NCBI RefSeq assembly: GCF_900107815.1
Contig: NZ_FNRK01000003.1
Coordinates: 62,001 to 126,000 of the forward strand
DNA length: 64,000 nt
Direction of reading: 5' to 3'
From: Eubacterium aggregans
Lineage (GTDB): Bacteria; Bacillota; Clostridia; Eubacteriales; Eubacteriaceae
The notes beneath the pieces are model-generated. The model ran no database searches. It worked only from the letters and a program-made list of their open reading frames with translations, and had not been told where the DNA came from. The translations under genes were made by a program, and so were the position numbers. Shown piece by piece: positions 25,853-34,769 of this stretch. Position 1 is the stretch's first letter, and each line of letters opens with the position of its first letter.

Positions 25853-27742
25853 ATGGAAAACGAAAAAATTTCAACAATCTATGACAACCAAAAAGGCCTG
25901 CGCATCGGCCTCCTCATTATCGCGGATGCCATCGTCCTTTTTCTATCTTACTTCTTCGCCTACTATCTGGTATACAGCTTTCATATCCCCTTTGGTGAGA
26001 TTCAGGCACTTGGGTGGACGTTGGCACTAGCCATTGTTCTTAAACTAGCTATCTTTTGGTTCACTCGAATGTACCAAACCCTTTGGCGCTACGCCAGTAT
26101 TGAAGAGCTATGGCAAATTGTGGGCAGTGTGGCCAGTGCCAACTTTATCACCGTTGTCTTCTTTTATATTGTCAGTATGCGTATCCCCACTACCGTGCTG
26201 GTCCTCACCTTTATTTTTGACCTCATTTTAATTGGAGGGATTCGAATTCTCTACCGCAGCCTACGCCAAATGAAAAATGGGATCCGGGGGGAGAAACATC
26301 GGGTCCTCATCGTCGGTGCCGGAGAAGCCGGTATCAAGATGCTCAGAGAAATCAACAATAGTCGAAAGAACCTCTGCGTCACCGCCTTCATCGACGACGA
26401 CCCCAACAAAAAGGGCCGCATGTTAAACGGCGTCAAAGTCATCGGCGGCCGGGATAAAATCCAAGAAGCCATTCAGGACCCCGCAGACTACGAAGAAATC
26501 ATCATCGCCATGCCCACCGCCCCCAAAAGAGAACGCATCGAAATCGCAGAAATCTGCCACGCCACCGGCGTCCCCGTCAAAATCCTCCCCACCATTGAAG
26601 AAATCCTCGAATTCGACATCTCCCAGCAAAAGCTGCGGGACCTCCAAATCGAAGACCTCCTGGACCGGGACGAAGTCCACCTGGATAAAACCGCCATCAG
26701 TCAAACCATTAGCGGTAAGACCGTATTAATTACCGGAGGCGCGGGTTCCATTGGTTCCGAGCTTGCCAGACAGATTATTCGCTTCCACCCCAAAGAGCTG
26801 ATTATTATCGATATCAACGAAAATGCCCTGTACTACCTGGAACTCGAGCTCACCCGCTACATCAATGAAACCCTCGTCCCCCAGGGCTACCCCGTCAAGC
26901 TCATCACCCGCATCGCCAGCATCAGAGAGCGGGAAATCATGGACGAACACTTTAGACTCCTGAAGCCCCAGATCGTCTTCCATGCCGCCGCCCACAAGCA
27001 CGTCCCCTTAATGGAACGCACCCCACGGGAAGCCGTGCGCAATAACGTCTTCGGTACCCGCAACGTCCTGGAAGCCTGCGTCAATAACGGTGTCGACCGC
27101 TTCGTCCAAATCTCCACCGACAAAGCCGTCAACCCCACCAACGTCATGGGTGCCACCAAACGCATCTGTGAACAGCTCACTCAGATCTACAATGGCAAAC
27201 ACAAAACCGACTGCGTTGCCGTCCGCTTCGGCAACGTCTTAGGCTCCAACGGCTCCGTCATCCCCATCTTCAAAGAACAGATCGCAGCCGGCGGCCCCGT
27301 CACCGTTACCCATAAGGATATTACCCGGTTCTTTATGACCATTCCCGAGGCTACTCAGCTGGTCCTTCAAGCCGCATCTATGGCAAGGGGAGGAGAAATC
27401 TTTGTCCTCGATATGGGTGAACCCGTCAAAATCACCGACCTCGCCGAAAAAATGATCGCCCTGGCCGGCTACGAACCCTACACCGAAATCCCCATCCGCT
27501 TCGTCGGACTAAGACCCGGAGAGAAGCTCTACGAAGAGCTCAGCTGCGATATGGACGCCTTTGACCGGACGACTTTCGAGAGCATCTCGGTGGAGAAGCC
27601 GGTGGCGTATGATGTGCCGAAGGTCGAAGAAGCTCTGAAAAACCTAAAAGCACTCGCTGATGGGAATGACGATAAGGTAGTGGTTGAAGGAATACAAGTT
27701 TTAGTGCCGGAGTTTACACCAGACATAGAGAAAGAAGATTGA
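25853..27742 (+). CDS. CapD/PglF-like nucleotide-sugar 4,6-dehydratase (membrane)
   Basis: A 629-residue polysaccharide biosynthesis protein, probably UDP-GlcNAc 4,6-dehydratase. Four transmembrane segments lie in residues ~18-130. A first Rossmann domain (RVLIVGAGEAGIKMLREI near 147) and a C-terminal extended SDR follow (VLITGGAGSIGSELARQII near 290). The catalytic stretch ISTDKAVNPTNVMGATKR has Met in place of Tyr, as in the WbpM/PglF group. No strong ribosome binding site is visible. Much of the gene is GC-rich with C-ending codons, unlike the following AT-rich genes, so it is the conserved left edge of the locus. Confidence 0.9.
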   Translation: MENEKISTIYDNQKGLRIGLLIIADAIVLFLSYFFAYYLVYSFHIPFGEIQALGWTLALAIVLKLAIFWFTRMYQTLWRYASIEELWQIVGSVASANFITVVFFYIVSMRIPTTVLVLTFIFDLILIGGIRILYRSLRQMKNGIRGEKHRVLIVGAGEAGIKMLREINNSRKNLCVTAFIDDDPNKKGRMLNGVKVIGGRDKIQEAIQDPADYEEIIIAMPTAPKRERIEIAEICHATGVPVKILPTIEEILEFDISQQKLRDLQIEDLLDRDEVHLDKTAISQTISGKTVLITGGAGSIGSELARQIIRFHPKELIIIDINENALYYLELELTRYINETLVPQGYPVKLITRIASIREREIMDEHFRLLKPQIVFHAAAHKHVPLMERTPREAVRNNVFGTRNVLEACVNNGVDRFVQISTDKAVNPTNVMGATKRICEQLTQIYNGKHKTDCVAVRFGNVLGSNGSVIPIFKEQIAAGGPVTVTHKDITRFFMTIPEATQLVLQAASMARGGEIFVLDMGEPVKITDLAEKMIALAGYEPYTEIPIRFVGLRPGEKLYEELSCDMDAFDRTTFESISVEKPVAYDVPKVEEALKNLKALADGNDDKVVVEGIQVLVPEFTPDIEKED

Positions 27743-27748
27743 GACCTA

Positions 27749-28963
27749 ATGGAAAAGAACATAAGAAACATCCCCTTTAGTCCTCCCGATATACGGGAGG
27801 AAGATATTAATGAAGTCATTGCTGCCCTTAAGTCAGGTTGGATTACGACCGGACCAAGAACAAAGGCCTTTGAAAAAGAATTATCAAAGTTTTATCATAC
27901 TAAACGAACCGCCTGCTTAAGCTCCGCAACGACAGCATTAGAGTTAACACTAAGACTCTGCGGCATTGGACCTGGGGATGAAGTCATCGTCCCAGCCTAT
28001 ACATATACGGCATCTGCAAGTCCTGTACTTCATGTTGGGGCTAAGTTGATCCTTATTGATGCTGATCCTGACAGCTTCTTAATCAGCCCTAAGAAGGTTG
28101 CTGAAGCTATTACAGAAAAGACCAAAGCGATTATTCCGGTTGATCTAGGTGGAGTCATGTGTGACTATGACGCCCTCTTTGAAGTCGTGAAAGAACGGAA
28201 AAACCTTTTTTCCTCATCAGATAATCCCATCCAACAAGCATTTGGAAGAGTATTAGTCATTGCTGATGGTGCGCACTCCTTAGGTGCAACCTATAAAGGA
28301 AGAATGAGCGGCGAAGTAGCTGATTTTACAACCTTCTCCTTCCACGCAGTTAAAAACCTAACCACAGCAGAAGGTGGTGCAGTGACCTGGAAACCCATAC
28401 CGGGGATGAAGGATGATGAACTCTACAATGACTTTATGCTGGGATCGCTTCACGGTCAATCGAAAGACGCTCTTGCTAAAACTCAGAAAGGCTCCTGGGA
28501 ATACGACATCGTTTATCCGGCTTACAAATGTAATATGACGGATATCCAAGCTGCCCTCGGATTAATACAGCTTAAACGGTATGAACAAAGCATAGCCAGG
28601 CGGAAAGCAATTATAAAAAAATATAATGAAGCATTCAAGGATTTACCCGTTACAACACTATGCCATGAAACTGAGAATAGTTCATCCAGTGGACACCTCT
28701 ATCTGATGCGAGTTCGCGGGCTTGATGAAGAGAAGCGGAACCAACTCATTATTAATCTGGCTGGAGAAGGTATTAGCACAAATGTGCATTATAAACCGTT
28801 GCCTATGCATACGGGGTATCAAAAGTTAGGGTTTGATATTAAAGATTATCCGAATGCTTATGCTCAGTATAAAAACGAAATTACGTTACCTTTGCATACT
28901 TGTTTAGCAGATGAAGAAATTGAATATGTCTGTCAAAGCTTTAGGTCGGCATTTAAAAGGTAA
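27749..28963 (+). CDS. DegT/DnrJ/EryC1/StrS-family PLP-dependent sugar aminotransferase
   Basis: A 404-residue nucleotide-sugar aminotransferase. SSATTALELTLRL near residue 58 and PAYTYTASASPVLHVGAKL are typical. DGAHSLGATYKG carries the PLP-binding Asp, and FSFHAVKNLTTAEGGAV the Schiff-base lysine near 200. After the dehydratase it would aminate the 4-keto sugar, giving a 4-amino-4,6-dideoxy precursor. The acetyltransferase expected for a di-N-acetylbacillosamine route (PglD) is not seen in the window. It begins 6 bp after the preceding stop. Confidence 0.9.
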   Translation: MEKNIRNIPFSPPDIREEDINEVIAALKSGWITTGPRTKAFEKELSKFYHTKRTACLSSATTALELTLRLCGIGPGDEVIVPAYTYTASASPVLHVGAKLILIDADPDSFLISPKKVAEAITEKTKAIIPVDLGGVMCDYDALFEVVKERKNLFSSSDNPIQQAFGRVLVIADGAHSLGATYKGRMSGEVADFTTFSFHAVKNLTTAEGGAVTWKPIPGMKDDELYNDFMLGSLHGQSKDALAKTQKGSWEYDIVYPAYKCNMTDIQAALGLIQLKRYEQSIARRKAIIKKYNEAFKDLPVTTLCHETENSSSSGHLYLMRVRGLDEEKRNQLIINLAGEGISTNVHYKPLPMHTGYQKLGFDIKDYPNAYAQYKNEITLPLHTCLADEEIEYVCQSFRSAFKR

Positions 28964-28967
28964 TAAT

Positions 28968-29654
28968 ATGCTCTTAAAAAGATGGGAAGATTTACCGGGA
29001 CAGATGCGTAATGACGCAGTAAAACCATATTATAAATACCTAGAGAAAAGAAAAGGGAGTTTAATCATTAAGCGTATCTTTGATGTTGGAATGTCATGTG
29101 TACTTCTGATTGTATTATCTCCGATTCTAGGTTTAGTGGCAATTTTAATCAAAAGAGACAGTAAAGGAAACGTGTTTTTTAAACAAAAACGGATTACTCA
29201 ATATGGTAGGCCTTTTATGATTTTTAAGTTTAGAACTATGGTAGAAAATGCTGAAGCATTGGGAAGTCAGGTTACTATTCAAAATGATTCTCGAGTTACA
29301 AAAGTTGGACAGGTTTTAAGAAAATATCGTTTAGACGAACTACCTCAACTCATCAATATCTTAAAAGGAGAAATGAGTTTTGTTGGAACACGCCCGGAAG
29401 TGGAAAAATATGTTAATGCTTATACGGATGAAATGATGGCGACATTACTTTTGCCAGCCGGTGTGACTTCTGAAGCGAGTATAAATTTTAAAGATGAAGA
29501 TCAATTGTTGAGTGATAGTGCAAATATAGACACCGATTATATTAGCGAGATATTGCCGATAAAAATGACATACAATTTAGCAAACATTAAAGATTATTCG
29601 CTTTTTAAGGATATGGTAGTGATGGTAAAAACGGGATTCAAGGTTTTGAGGTGA
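28968..29654 (+). CDS. Initiating phosphoglycosyltransferase (bacterial sugar transferase)
   Basis: Monotopic membrane enzyme that loads the first sugar phosphate onto undecaprenyl phosphate. ATG 28968 follows AAAAGG; earlier in-frame starts at 28911 and 28926 lie inside the aminotransferase gene. The 228 residues contain one hydrophobic hairpin (VGMSCVLLIVLSPILGLVAI) and the catalytic region FFKQKRITQYGRPFMIFKFRTM in positions ~63-84. LRKYRLDELPQLINILKGEM and SFVGTRPE follow. It is the probable start point of repeat-unit assembly. Confidence 0.92.
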   Translation: MLLKRWEDLPGQMRNDAVKPYYKYLEKRKGSLIIKRIFDVGMSCVLLIVLSPILGLVAILIKRDSKGNVFFKQKRITQYGRPFMIFKFRTMVENAEALGSQVTIQNDSRVTKVGQVLRKYRLDELPQLINILKGEMSFVGTRPEVEKYVNAYTDEMMATLLLPAGVTSEASINFKDEDQLLSDSANIDTDYISEILPIKMTYNLANIKDYSLFKDMVVMVKTGFKVLR

Positions 29655-29660
29655 AATAGT

Positions 29661-30425
29661 ATGGTGAATGGATTAGTTTCAATTATTATGCCATCTTGGA
29701 ATACTGGAGCGTTTATTGCAGAATCCATACAATCCGTAATAAATCAGACATATAGGCAATGGGAACTCATTATAGTAGATGACTGTTCAACAGATAATAC
29801 AGATGAGGTTGTGTCTACTTTTAATGACGATAGAATCAAGTATTTGAAAAACGAAAAGAATAGTGGTGCTGCATTAACGCGGAATAAAGCAATCCGTGAA
29901 GCAAAAGGTGAGTGGATTGCTTTTTTAGATAGTGATGATTTGTGGCAACCAGAAAAATTAGAGAAGCAACTTGGCTTTATGAATAAAAATGGATATGTGT
30001 TTTCATATCATGAATATGAAAAAATTGATGAAGACTCTAATCCGTTGAATGCTTATGTGTCCGGACCAGATGTTGTTGATAAACGAAAAATGTACAATTA
30101 TGGATACCCAGGGTGTCTTACATTTATGTATAGTATGAAATATTTTGGACTAATTCAAATTAAAGACATCAAAAAAAATAACGATTATGCAATTCTTTTG
30201 AAGCTTTGCAAACATGCAGACTGTTATCTTTTAAAAGAGAATCTTGCGAAATATCGAATTCGTAAAAAATCAATTTCACACGATAAAATAATGAAAAAGC
30301 TTAAAAGTCACTATGATTTGTTCCATTTGTGTGATGAAAAGGAAGTACCTGTTGCATTCTGGTATGCCTCTTGGAATATGGTTTATGGTACTTTAAAAAA
30401 AAAGCGATATGAGAAGAATAAATAA
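29661..30425 (+). CDS. Glycosyltransferase family 2
   Basis: A 254-residue GT-A-fold glycosyltransferase. SIIMPSWNTGAFIAESIQSV opens the nucleotide-binding domain, IIVDDCSTDNTDE follows, and FLDSDDLWQPEKL holds the metal-binding DxD equivalent near residue 93. No membrane segment is obvious, so it acts at the inner face of the membrane on the lipid-linked oligosaccharide. AT-rich, like its downstream neighbours. The sugar specificity cannot be read from sequence. Confidence 0.88.
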   Translation: MVNGLVSIIMPSWNTGAFIAESIQSVINQTYRQWELIIVDDCSTDNTDEVVSTFNDDRIKYLKNEKNSGAALTRNKAIREAKGEWIAFLDSDDLWQPEKLEKQLGFMNKNGYVFSYHEYEKIDEDSNPLNAYVSGPDVVDKRKMYNYGYPGCLTFMYSMKYFGLIQIKDIKKNNDYAILLKLCKHADCYLLKENLAKYRIRKKSISHDKIMKKLKSHYDLFHLCDEKEVPVAFWYASWNMVYGTLKKKRYEKNK

Positions 30426-30445
30426 GAAAGAACAGATGGGATAAT

Positions 30446-31669
30446 ATGAAAGTACTGGTAATGGGATCAAGTAAATTCCCAGTTCCCGCCGTTAAAGGCG
30501 GAGCTGTACCAAATTTAATTGAAGAATTAATTCAACAACAAGAGATTGAAAATAAAATTGATTTATATTGTTGTAGTTTATGGGATAAAGAGGCTGAAAC
30601 TGAATCACAGAAATATATACATACAAAATTCTTTTGGGCAAGGATACCCCAGTATATTCATTGTATAGATCAGGCTGTCATAGCAATATTAAAAAAAATT
30701 TTTAGAATGGAAAGACTTCTTTCAATTGGTTTTCTGTTCCAAATCATATGGTTTTCGTTTTATACGGCTAAATTATTAAAGAAAGAGAATTTTGATAAAG
30801 TAGTTTTCGAAAACTCTGTACCTTTGCTCTTTGCGTTAAAGTTAAATGGGAATAAAAGAAAATATCAGGATAAGTATTATATACATATGCATAGTATTCC
30901 TAGAAGATACTATGGAAATGCAAGAGTATTTTCTGAATGTAAAAGACTTATTTCAATTAGCGAATATGTAGCGAATGAAATAGTAGCAGATAGAAGAGTC
31001 ATCATTAGACCTGAGCAAGTTAAAGTGATGTACAATTGTATTGATATTGGATTAATGAAACCAGGGACAAAAGATGAAAATTATAAGCTAAGAGAAAAAT
31101 ATAGTCTTGCACAAGATGAGAAGGTAATTCTATTTGTAGGAAGATTATGCAAAGAAAAAGGGATAGAAGAAGTAATAAAATCTGTTATTGAAATAGAAAA
31201 TCAACAAATAAAATTGATTATTGTTGGTACGAATTTTTATAATTCAGGGATAGTTAGTCCATATGAAGAATATTTACAGAAATTAGCACAGCCAATTAAA
31301 AAACAAATAATTTTTACCGGGTATGTAGATTATTCAAAAATGCCGTATTTGTATAATATTGCAGATGTCGTTGTATTACCTTCAATGTGGGAAGAGCCTG
31401 CTGGTATGACCATTATTGAGGCTATGGCTTGTTGTAAGCCTGTCATAACGACTTTATCGGGAGGGATTCCAGAATATACCGGGGAAAATAATTGTATTGT
31501 TTTGGAGAAAGACAATACTCTGATTTTAAAGATAAAAAGCAGTATTATAAATGTATTAAATGACCCATTCTATGCGAACGAACTTGCTAATAGAGGTCAT
31601 GATAGGGCAAGAAGATATAACAAAGCTTTTTATTATGAACAATTTTTGAAAATTTTAGTAGAAAGTTAA
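30446..31669 (+). CDS. Glycosyltransferase family 4
   Basis: A 407-residue GT-B-fold protein. The C-terminal GT4 domain is clear: ILFVGRLCKEKGIEEVIKSV near 227, then VVLPSMWEEPAGMTIIEAMA near 307 with the family's E-x7-E-type motif, then GGIPEY. The N-terminal half (KVLVMGSSKFPVPAVKGGAV) is the acceptor domain. It belongs to the run of glycosyltransferases assembling the repeat unit; specificity unknown. Confidence 0.85.
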   Translation: MKVLVMGSSKFPVPAVKGGAVPNLIEELIQQQEIENKIDLYCCSLWDKEAETESQKYIHTKFFWARIPQYIHCIDQAVIAILKKIFRMERLLSIGFLFQIIWFSFYTAKLLKKENFDKVVFENSVPLLFALKLNGNKRKYQDKYYIHMHSIPRRYYGNARVFSECKRLISISEYVANEIVADRRVIIRPEQVKVMYNCIDIGLMKPGTKDENYKLREKYSLAQDEKVILFVGRLCKEKGIEEVIKSVIEIENQQIKLIIVGTNFYNSGIVSPYEEYLQKLAQPIKKQIIFTGYVDYSKMPYLYNIADVVVLPSMWEEPAGMTIIEAMACCKPVITTLSGGIPEYTGENNCIVLEKDNTLILKIKSSIINVLNDPFYANELANRGHDRARRYNKAFYYEQFLKILVES

Positions 31670-31674
31670 CGAAT

Positions 31675-32724
31675 ATGGCAAAATATAAAATTGGAATTGT
31701 CGGATATTTTGCAAAAGGGAAAAGCAGGGCTGGTGGACAGGAAGCTAAAACCTGTTCGATTGATAGAGCACTAAAGGAAAAATATGGCAAAAAAAATGTG
31801 TTGAATATTGATACTACCGATTGGAAAGACAAACCATTTCAATTGCTATGGGGATTGATTAGATTAGCAATTCAATGTGATAACATTATTATGTTACCGG
31901 CTCAGAATAGTATTAGAATTTTTATTCCCATTTTACAGGATCTAAATTTTTTACTTCAACACAAATTATTTTACTCGGTTGTCGGAGGTTGGCTTCCGGA
32001 ATATCTTACTAAAGAAAAAAAACTTGCGAATCGTGCGAAAAAGTTGAATTGTATTTTTGTTGAAACAAAGTCTATGAAAAAATCACTAAATGAAATGGGG
32101 TTTTCAAATATTGATATAGTCCCAAATTTTAAGTATTTAACACCTGTTGATGAGAAAGATTTAAATCAAGCTGCATATCCACCCTACAATATTTGCACTT
32201 TTTCAAGAGTTATGAAAGAGAAAGGAATTGAAGATATAATTTGTGCGGTTACAAATATTAATTCTAGGTATAAAAAAGTAGTATTTCAACTGGATATTTA
32301 CGGAAAAATAGATGATGGCTATTTACTTGACTTTAGAAAAATCCAAGAATCATTTCCTGAATTTATTTCCTATAAAGGGATGGTTGAGCCAGAAGAAAGT
32401 GTTACTGTATTAAAAAACTACTTTGCATTAGCTTTCCCAACTAGATACTATACAGAAGGAATTCCTGGTACGCTAGTTGATGCATATATGTCGGGAGTTC
32501 CTGTAATCTCTGCTTTATGGGGAAACTCTGAAGATGTTTTTATTGATAATATAACAGGATGGGGATATAAGTTTGAAGATATAGGGGATTTAGAGAGGGT
32601 GCTAGAAAAGATTATTGAAAATCCAGAAAATTTTGTAAAAATGAAAAAAAGTTCACTCGAATGTGCAAAAAAATACTTACCGGAAGATGCAATTAAAATT
32701 ATATGTTCCTATTTTGAAAAATAA
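31675..32724 (+). CDS. Glycosyltransferase, GT4-like
   Basis: A 349-residue GT-B-like protein starting 5 bp after the previous stop. KIGIVGYFAKGKSRAGGQE opens the N-terminal domain. The C-terminal domain has FSRVMKEKGIEDIICAVTNI near 177 and AFPTRYYTEGIPGTLVDAYM near 255. The second motif shows reduced similarity to canonical GT4 enzymes, so it may be a more divergent transferase. The ribosome binding site is weak, suggesting translational coupling. Confidence 0.78.
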   Translation: MAKYKIGIVGYFAKGKSRAGGQEAKTCSIDRALKEKYGKKNVLNIDTTDWKDKPFQLLWGLIRLAIQCDNIIMLPAQNSIRIFIPILQDLNFLLQHKLFYSVVGGWLPEYLTKEKKLANRAKKLNCIFVETKSMKKSLNEMGFSNIDIVPNFKYLTPVDEKDLNQAAYPPYNICTFSRVMKEKGIEDIICAVTNINSRYKKVVFQLDIYGKIDDGYLLDFRKIQESFPEFISYKGMVEPEESVTVLKNYFALAFPTRYYTEGIPGTLVDAYMSGVPVISALWGNSEDVFIDNITGWGYKFEDIGDLERVLEKIIENPENFVKMKKSSLECAKKYLPEDAIKIICSYFEK

Positions 32725-32743
32725 TCAAAGGAGAATTATTGGA

Positions 32744-33655
32744 ATGGGGATAAGTATATATAATATTAAAAAATGGTCCAAAATGCTAACTGGGAATAGT
32801 ATTATGCATGTCAATCAAAATATGGGACAGAGCTTTATTCCAGGGAAAATTGAAGGCTATTTTAATAATTTGACTGAAAAAGTTTTAAAAGATCAAAATA
32901 CTTTACGTAGACAAGAAGTACCAATTACAACAGATGAAGTGGCAGGAAAAGTACATTTTCCAATTGCAATTTTTCAATATGGACTTGGTGCATATGATTT
33001 GTTTTTACAAACAAAAGAAGAGTGCTATTTAGTTCAATTTTGGAATTGCGTTAATTGGGCAATTGCTAATCAGAAAAATAATGGAAGCTGGAATAATTTT
33101 GGTTTTGTTTGTCCAGATGCACCATACAGTTCGATGTGTCAAGGCGAAGGCGTTTCTCTTTTAGCGAGAGCCTACATTGTAGAAAAAAATGAATTTATTT
33201 TGAAAGCAGCAAAAAAAGCAATTGATTTCATGCTTTTGCCTGTTGAAAAAGGTGGTACTGCAAAATATATAGAAGATGATTTGATTCTATTAGAATATAC
33301 AAATAAAGCATGTGTTTTGAATGGATGGATTTTCTCTATTTTTGGATTGTATGATTATGTATTAATGACAGGTGAAAAAAAATACAAAGAATTGTTGGAT
33401 AAATCAATACAAACGCTTGAAAGCCATATTGAAGAATTTGATGGTGGATATTGGTCTATGTATGATTCAGAAGGGATTATTTCGAGTCCTTTTTATCATA
33501 ATCTTCACATTGCACAATTAGAAGCGTTAGAATTGGTTTTTAAAAACAGTACTTTTGAGAGATACAAAAATAAATTTGTAGAGTATAAGAATAACAACTG
33601 GAATTATCGAAAAGCATTCATCAAAAAAGTAGTTCAAAAACTTATGGAGAAATAA
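32744..33655 (+). CDS. D-glucuronyl C5-epimerase-like protein
   Basis: A 303-residue soluble protein resembling the C-terminal catalytic domain of D-glucuronyl C5-epimerases, which convert glucuronate to iduronate in polymers. Family-like segments are QYGLGAYDLFL, NWAIANQKNNGSWNN, YSSMCQGEGVSLLARAY, VLNGWIFSIFGLYDYV, then GGYWSMYDSEG and YHNLHIAQLEAL. ATG 32744 has AAAGGAG (32727-32733) upstream. No signal peptide is seen, so it would act on cytoplasmic or lipid-linked intermediates. An (alpha/alpha)-barrel with another activity, such as a lyase or hydrolase, remains possible. Confidence 0.72.
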   Translation: MGISIYNIKKWSKMLTGNSIMHVNQNMGQSFIPGKIEGYFNNLTEKVLKDQNTLRRQEVPITTDEVAGKVHFPIAIFQYGLGAYDLFLQTKEECYLVQFWNCVNWAIANQKNNGSWNNFGFVCPDAPYSSMCQGEGVSLLARAYIVEKNEFILKAAKKAIDFMLLPVEKGGTAKYIEDDLILLEYTNKACVLNGWIFSIFGLYDYVLMTGEKKYKELLDKSIQTLESHIEEFDGGYWSMYDSEGIISSPFYHNLHIAQLEALELVFKNSTFERYKNKFVEYKNNNWNYRKAFIKKVVQKLMEK

Positions 33656-33659
33656 GACT

Positions 33660-34769
33660 ATGAAGAGGTTATTGTGCATTGTAGGATCAATGAATGCAGG
33701 TGGAGCAGAAACTTTTCTGATGAAAATATATAGACAATTAGATAAATCACAATATCAGATGGACTTTGCAGTAGCAGTAAAAGAAAAAGGATACTATGAT
33801 GATGAAATCAGGTCTCTAGGAGGGAAAATTTTTCATATAACACCTAAAAGTGAAGGTGCATATAAAAATTTTGAGAGCATAAAAAAAATTGTCAAGAAGA
33901 ATCAATATAGATTTGTTTTAAGAACATCACAACATTCGTTATCTGCACTAGAATTACTGGCAGCTAAACTAGGTGGTGCAACAGTAAGAGTTTTTAGGTC
34001 TAGTAATTCTAATACGACAAACGGGTCAAAAACGCAAATGATTTTGCATAAAGTTTGTATGTTTATGCCAAAAGTTTTTGCTAATGTAAGAATTGCACCA
34101 TCATCTGAAGCTGCAGAGTTTATGTTTGGCAAAAAATCTATAATAAAACGAAAGGCTAAAATCCTTCAAAATGGAATAGATTTAAATTATTTCAAATACG
34201 ATGTAGTTGGTCGAAAGACAATCCGCAATGAATTTCACATTGAAAACCAATTTGTTGTTGGTCATATTGGACGTTTTAATCAACAAAAGAATCATCAATT
34301 CTTACTAGATGTTTTCAAAGAGATTAAATCGCAGAGAAGTGATGCTATCTTGCTTCTGGTTGGTAAAGGTGAATTAGAAGAAGAAATCAAGCAAAAAATA
34401 GTGAAGCTCCAAATTGAGGATAGCGTCATATTTACTGGTGTGCGTTCAGATATACCACAAATATTGTCAGCTATGGATGTGTTTGTTTTTCCATCACTCT
34501 ATGAAGGAATGCCGAATACAATAATCGAAGCTCAAGCAACAGGATTGCCATGTGTGATTTCAAATACAATTACTAAGGAAGCGGACATTACAGGATTGGT
34601 GGAATTTTTTCCATTAGATCAATCGCCAAGAGAATGGAGTAAAGTGGCAATTGCTGTTTCTGAGAATCCGCGAATGGATATGCATGAACAAATAAAAGCA
34701 AAAGGGTATGATATCGAACGTGTCGTCAGAATCTTTATAGAACTGATATTTCAGGTGGCTAATGGATAA
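33660..34769 (+). CDS. Glycosyltransferase family 4 (EpsF-like)
   Basis: A 369-residue GT-B enzyme resembling EpsF of B. subtilis. It starts LCIVGSMNAGGAETFLMKIY, a typical GT4 acceptor-domain opening. The donor domain shows VGHIGRFNQQKNHQFLLDVF near 200 and FPSLYEGMPNTIIEAQATG near 277. It starts 4 bp after the epimerase-like gene and overlaps the polymerase gene start by 8 bp. Confidence 0.88.
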   Translation: MKRLLCIVGSMNAGGAETFLMKIYRQLDKSQYQMDFAVAVKEKGYYDDEIRSLGGKIFHITPKSEGAYKNFESIKKIVKKNQYRFVLRTSQHSLSALELLAAKLGGATVRVFRSSNSNTTNGSKTQMILHKVCMFMPKVFANVRIAPSSEAAEFMFGKKSIIKRKAKILQNGIDLNYFKYDVVGRKTIRNEFHIENQFVVGHIGRFNQQKNHQFLLDVFKEIKSQRSDAILLLVGKGELEEEIKQKIVKLQIEDSVIFTGVRSDIPQILSAMDVFVFPSLYEGMPNTIIEAQATGLPCVISNTITKEADITGLVEFFPLDQSPREWSKVAIAVSENPRMDMHEQIKAKGYDIERVVRIFIELIFQVANG

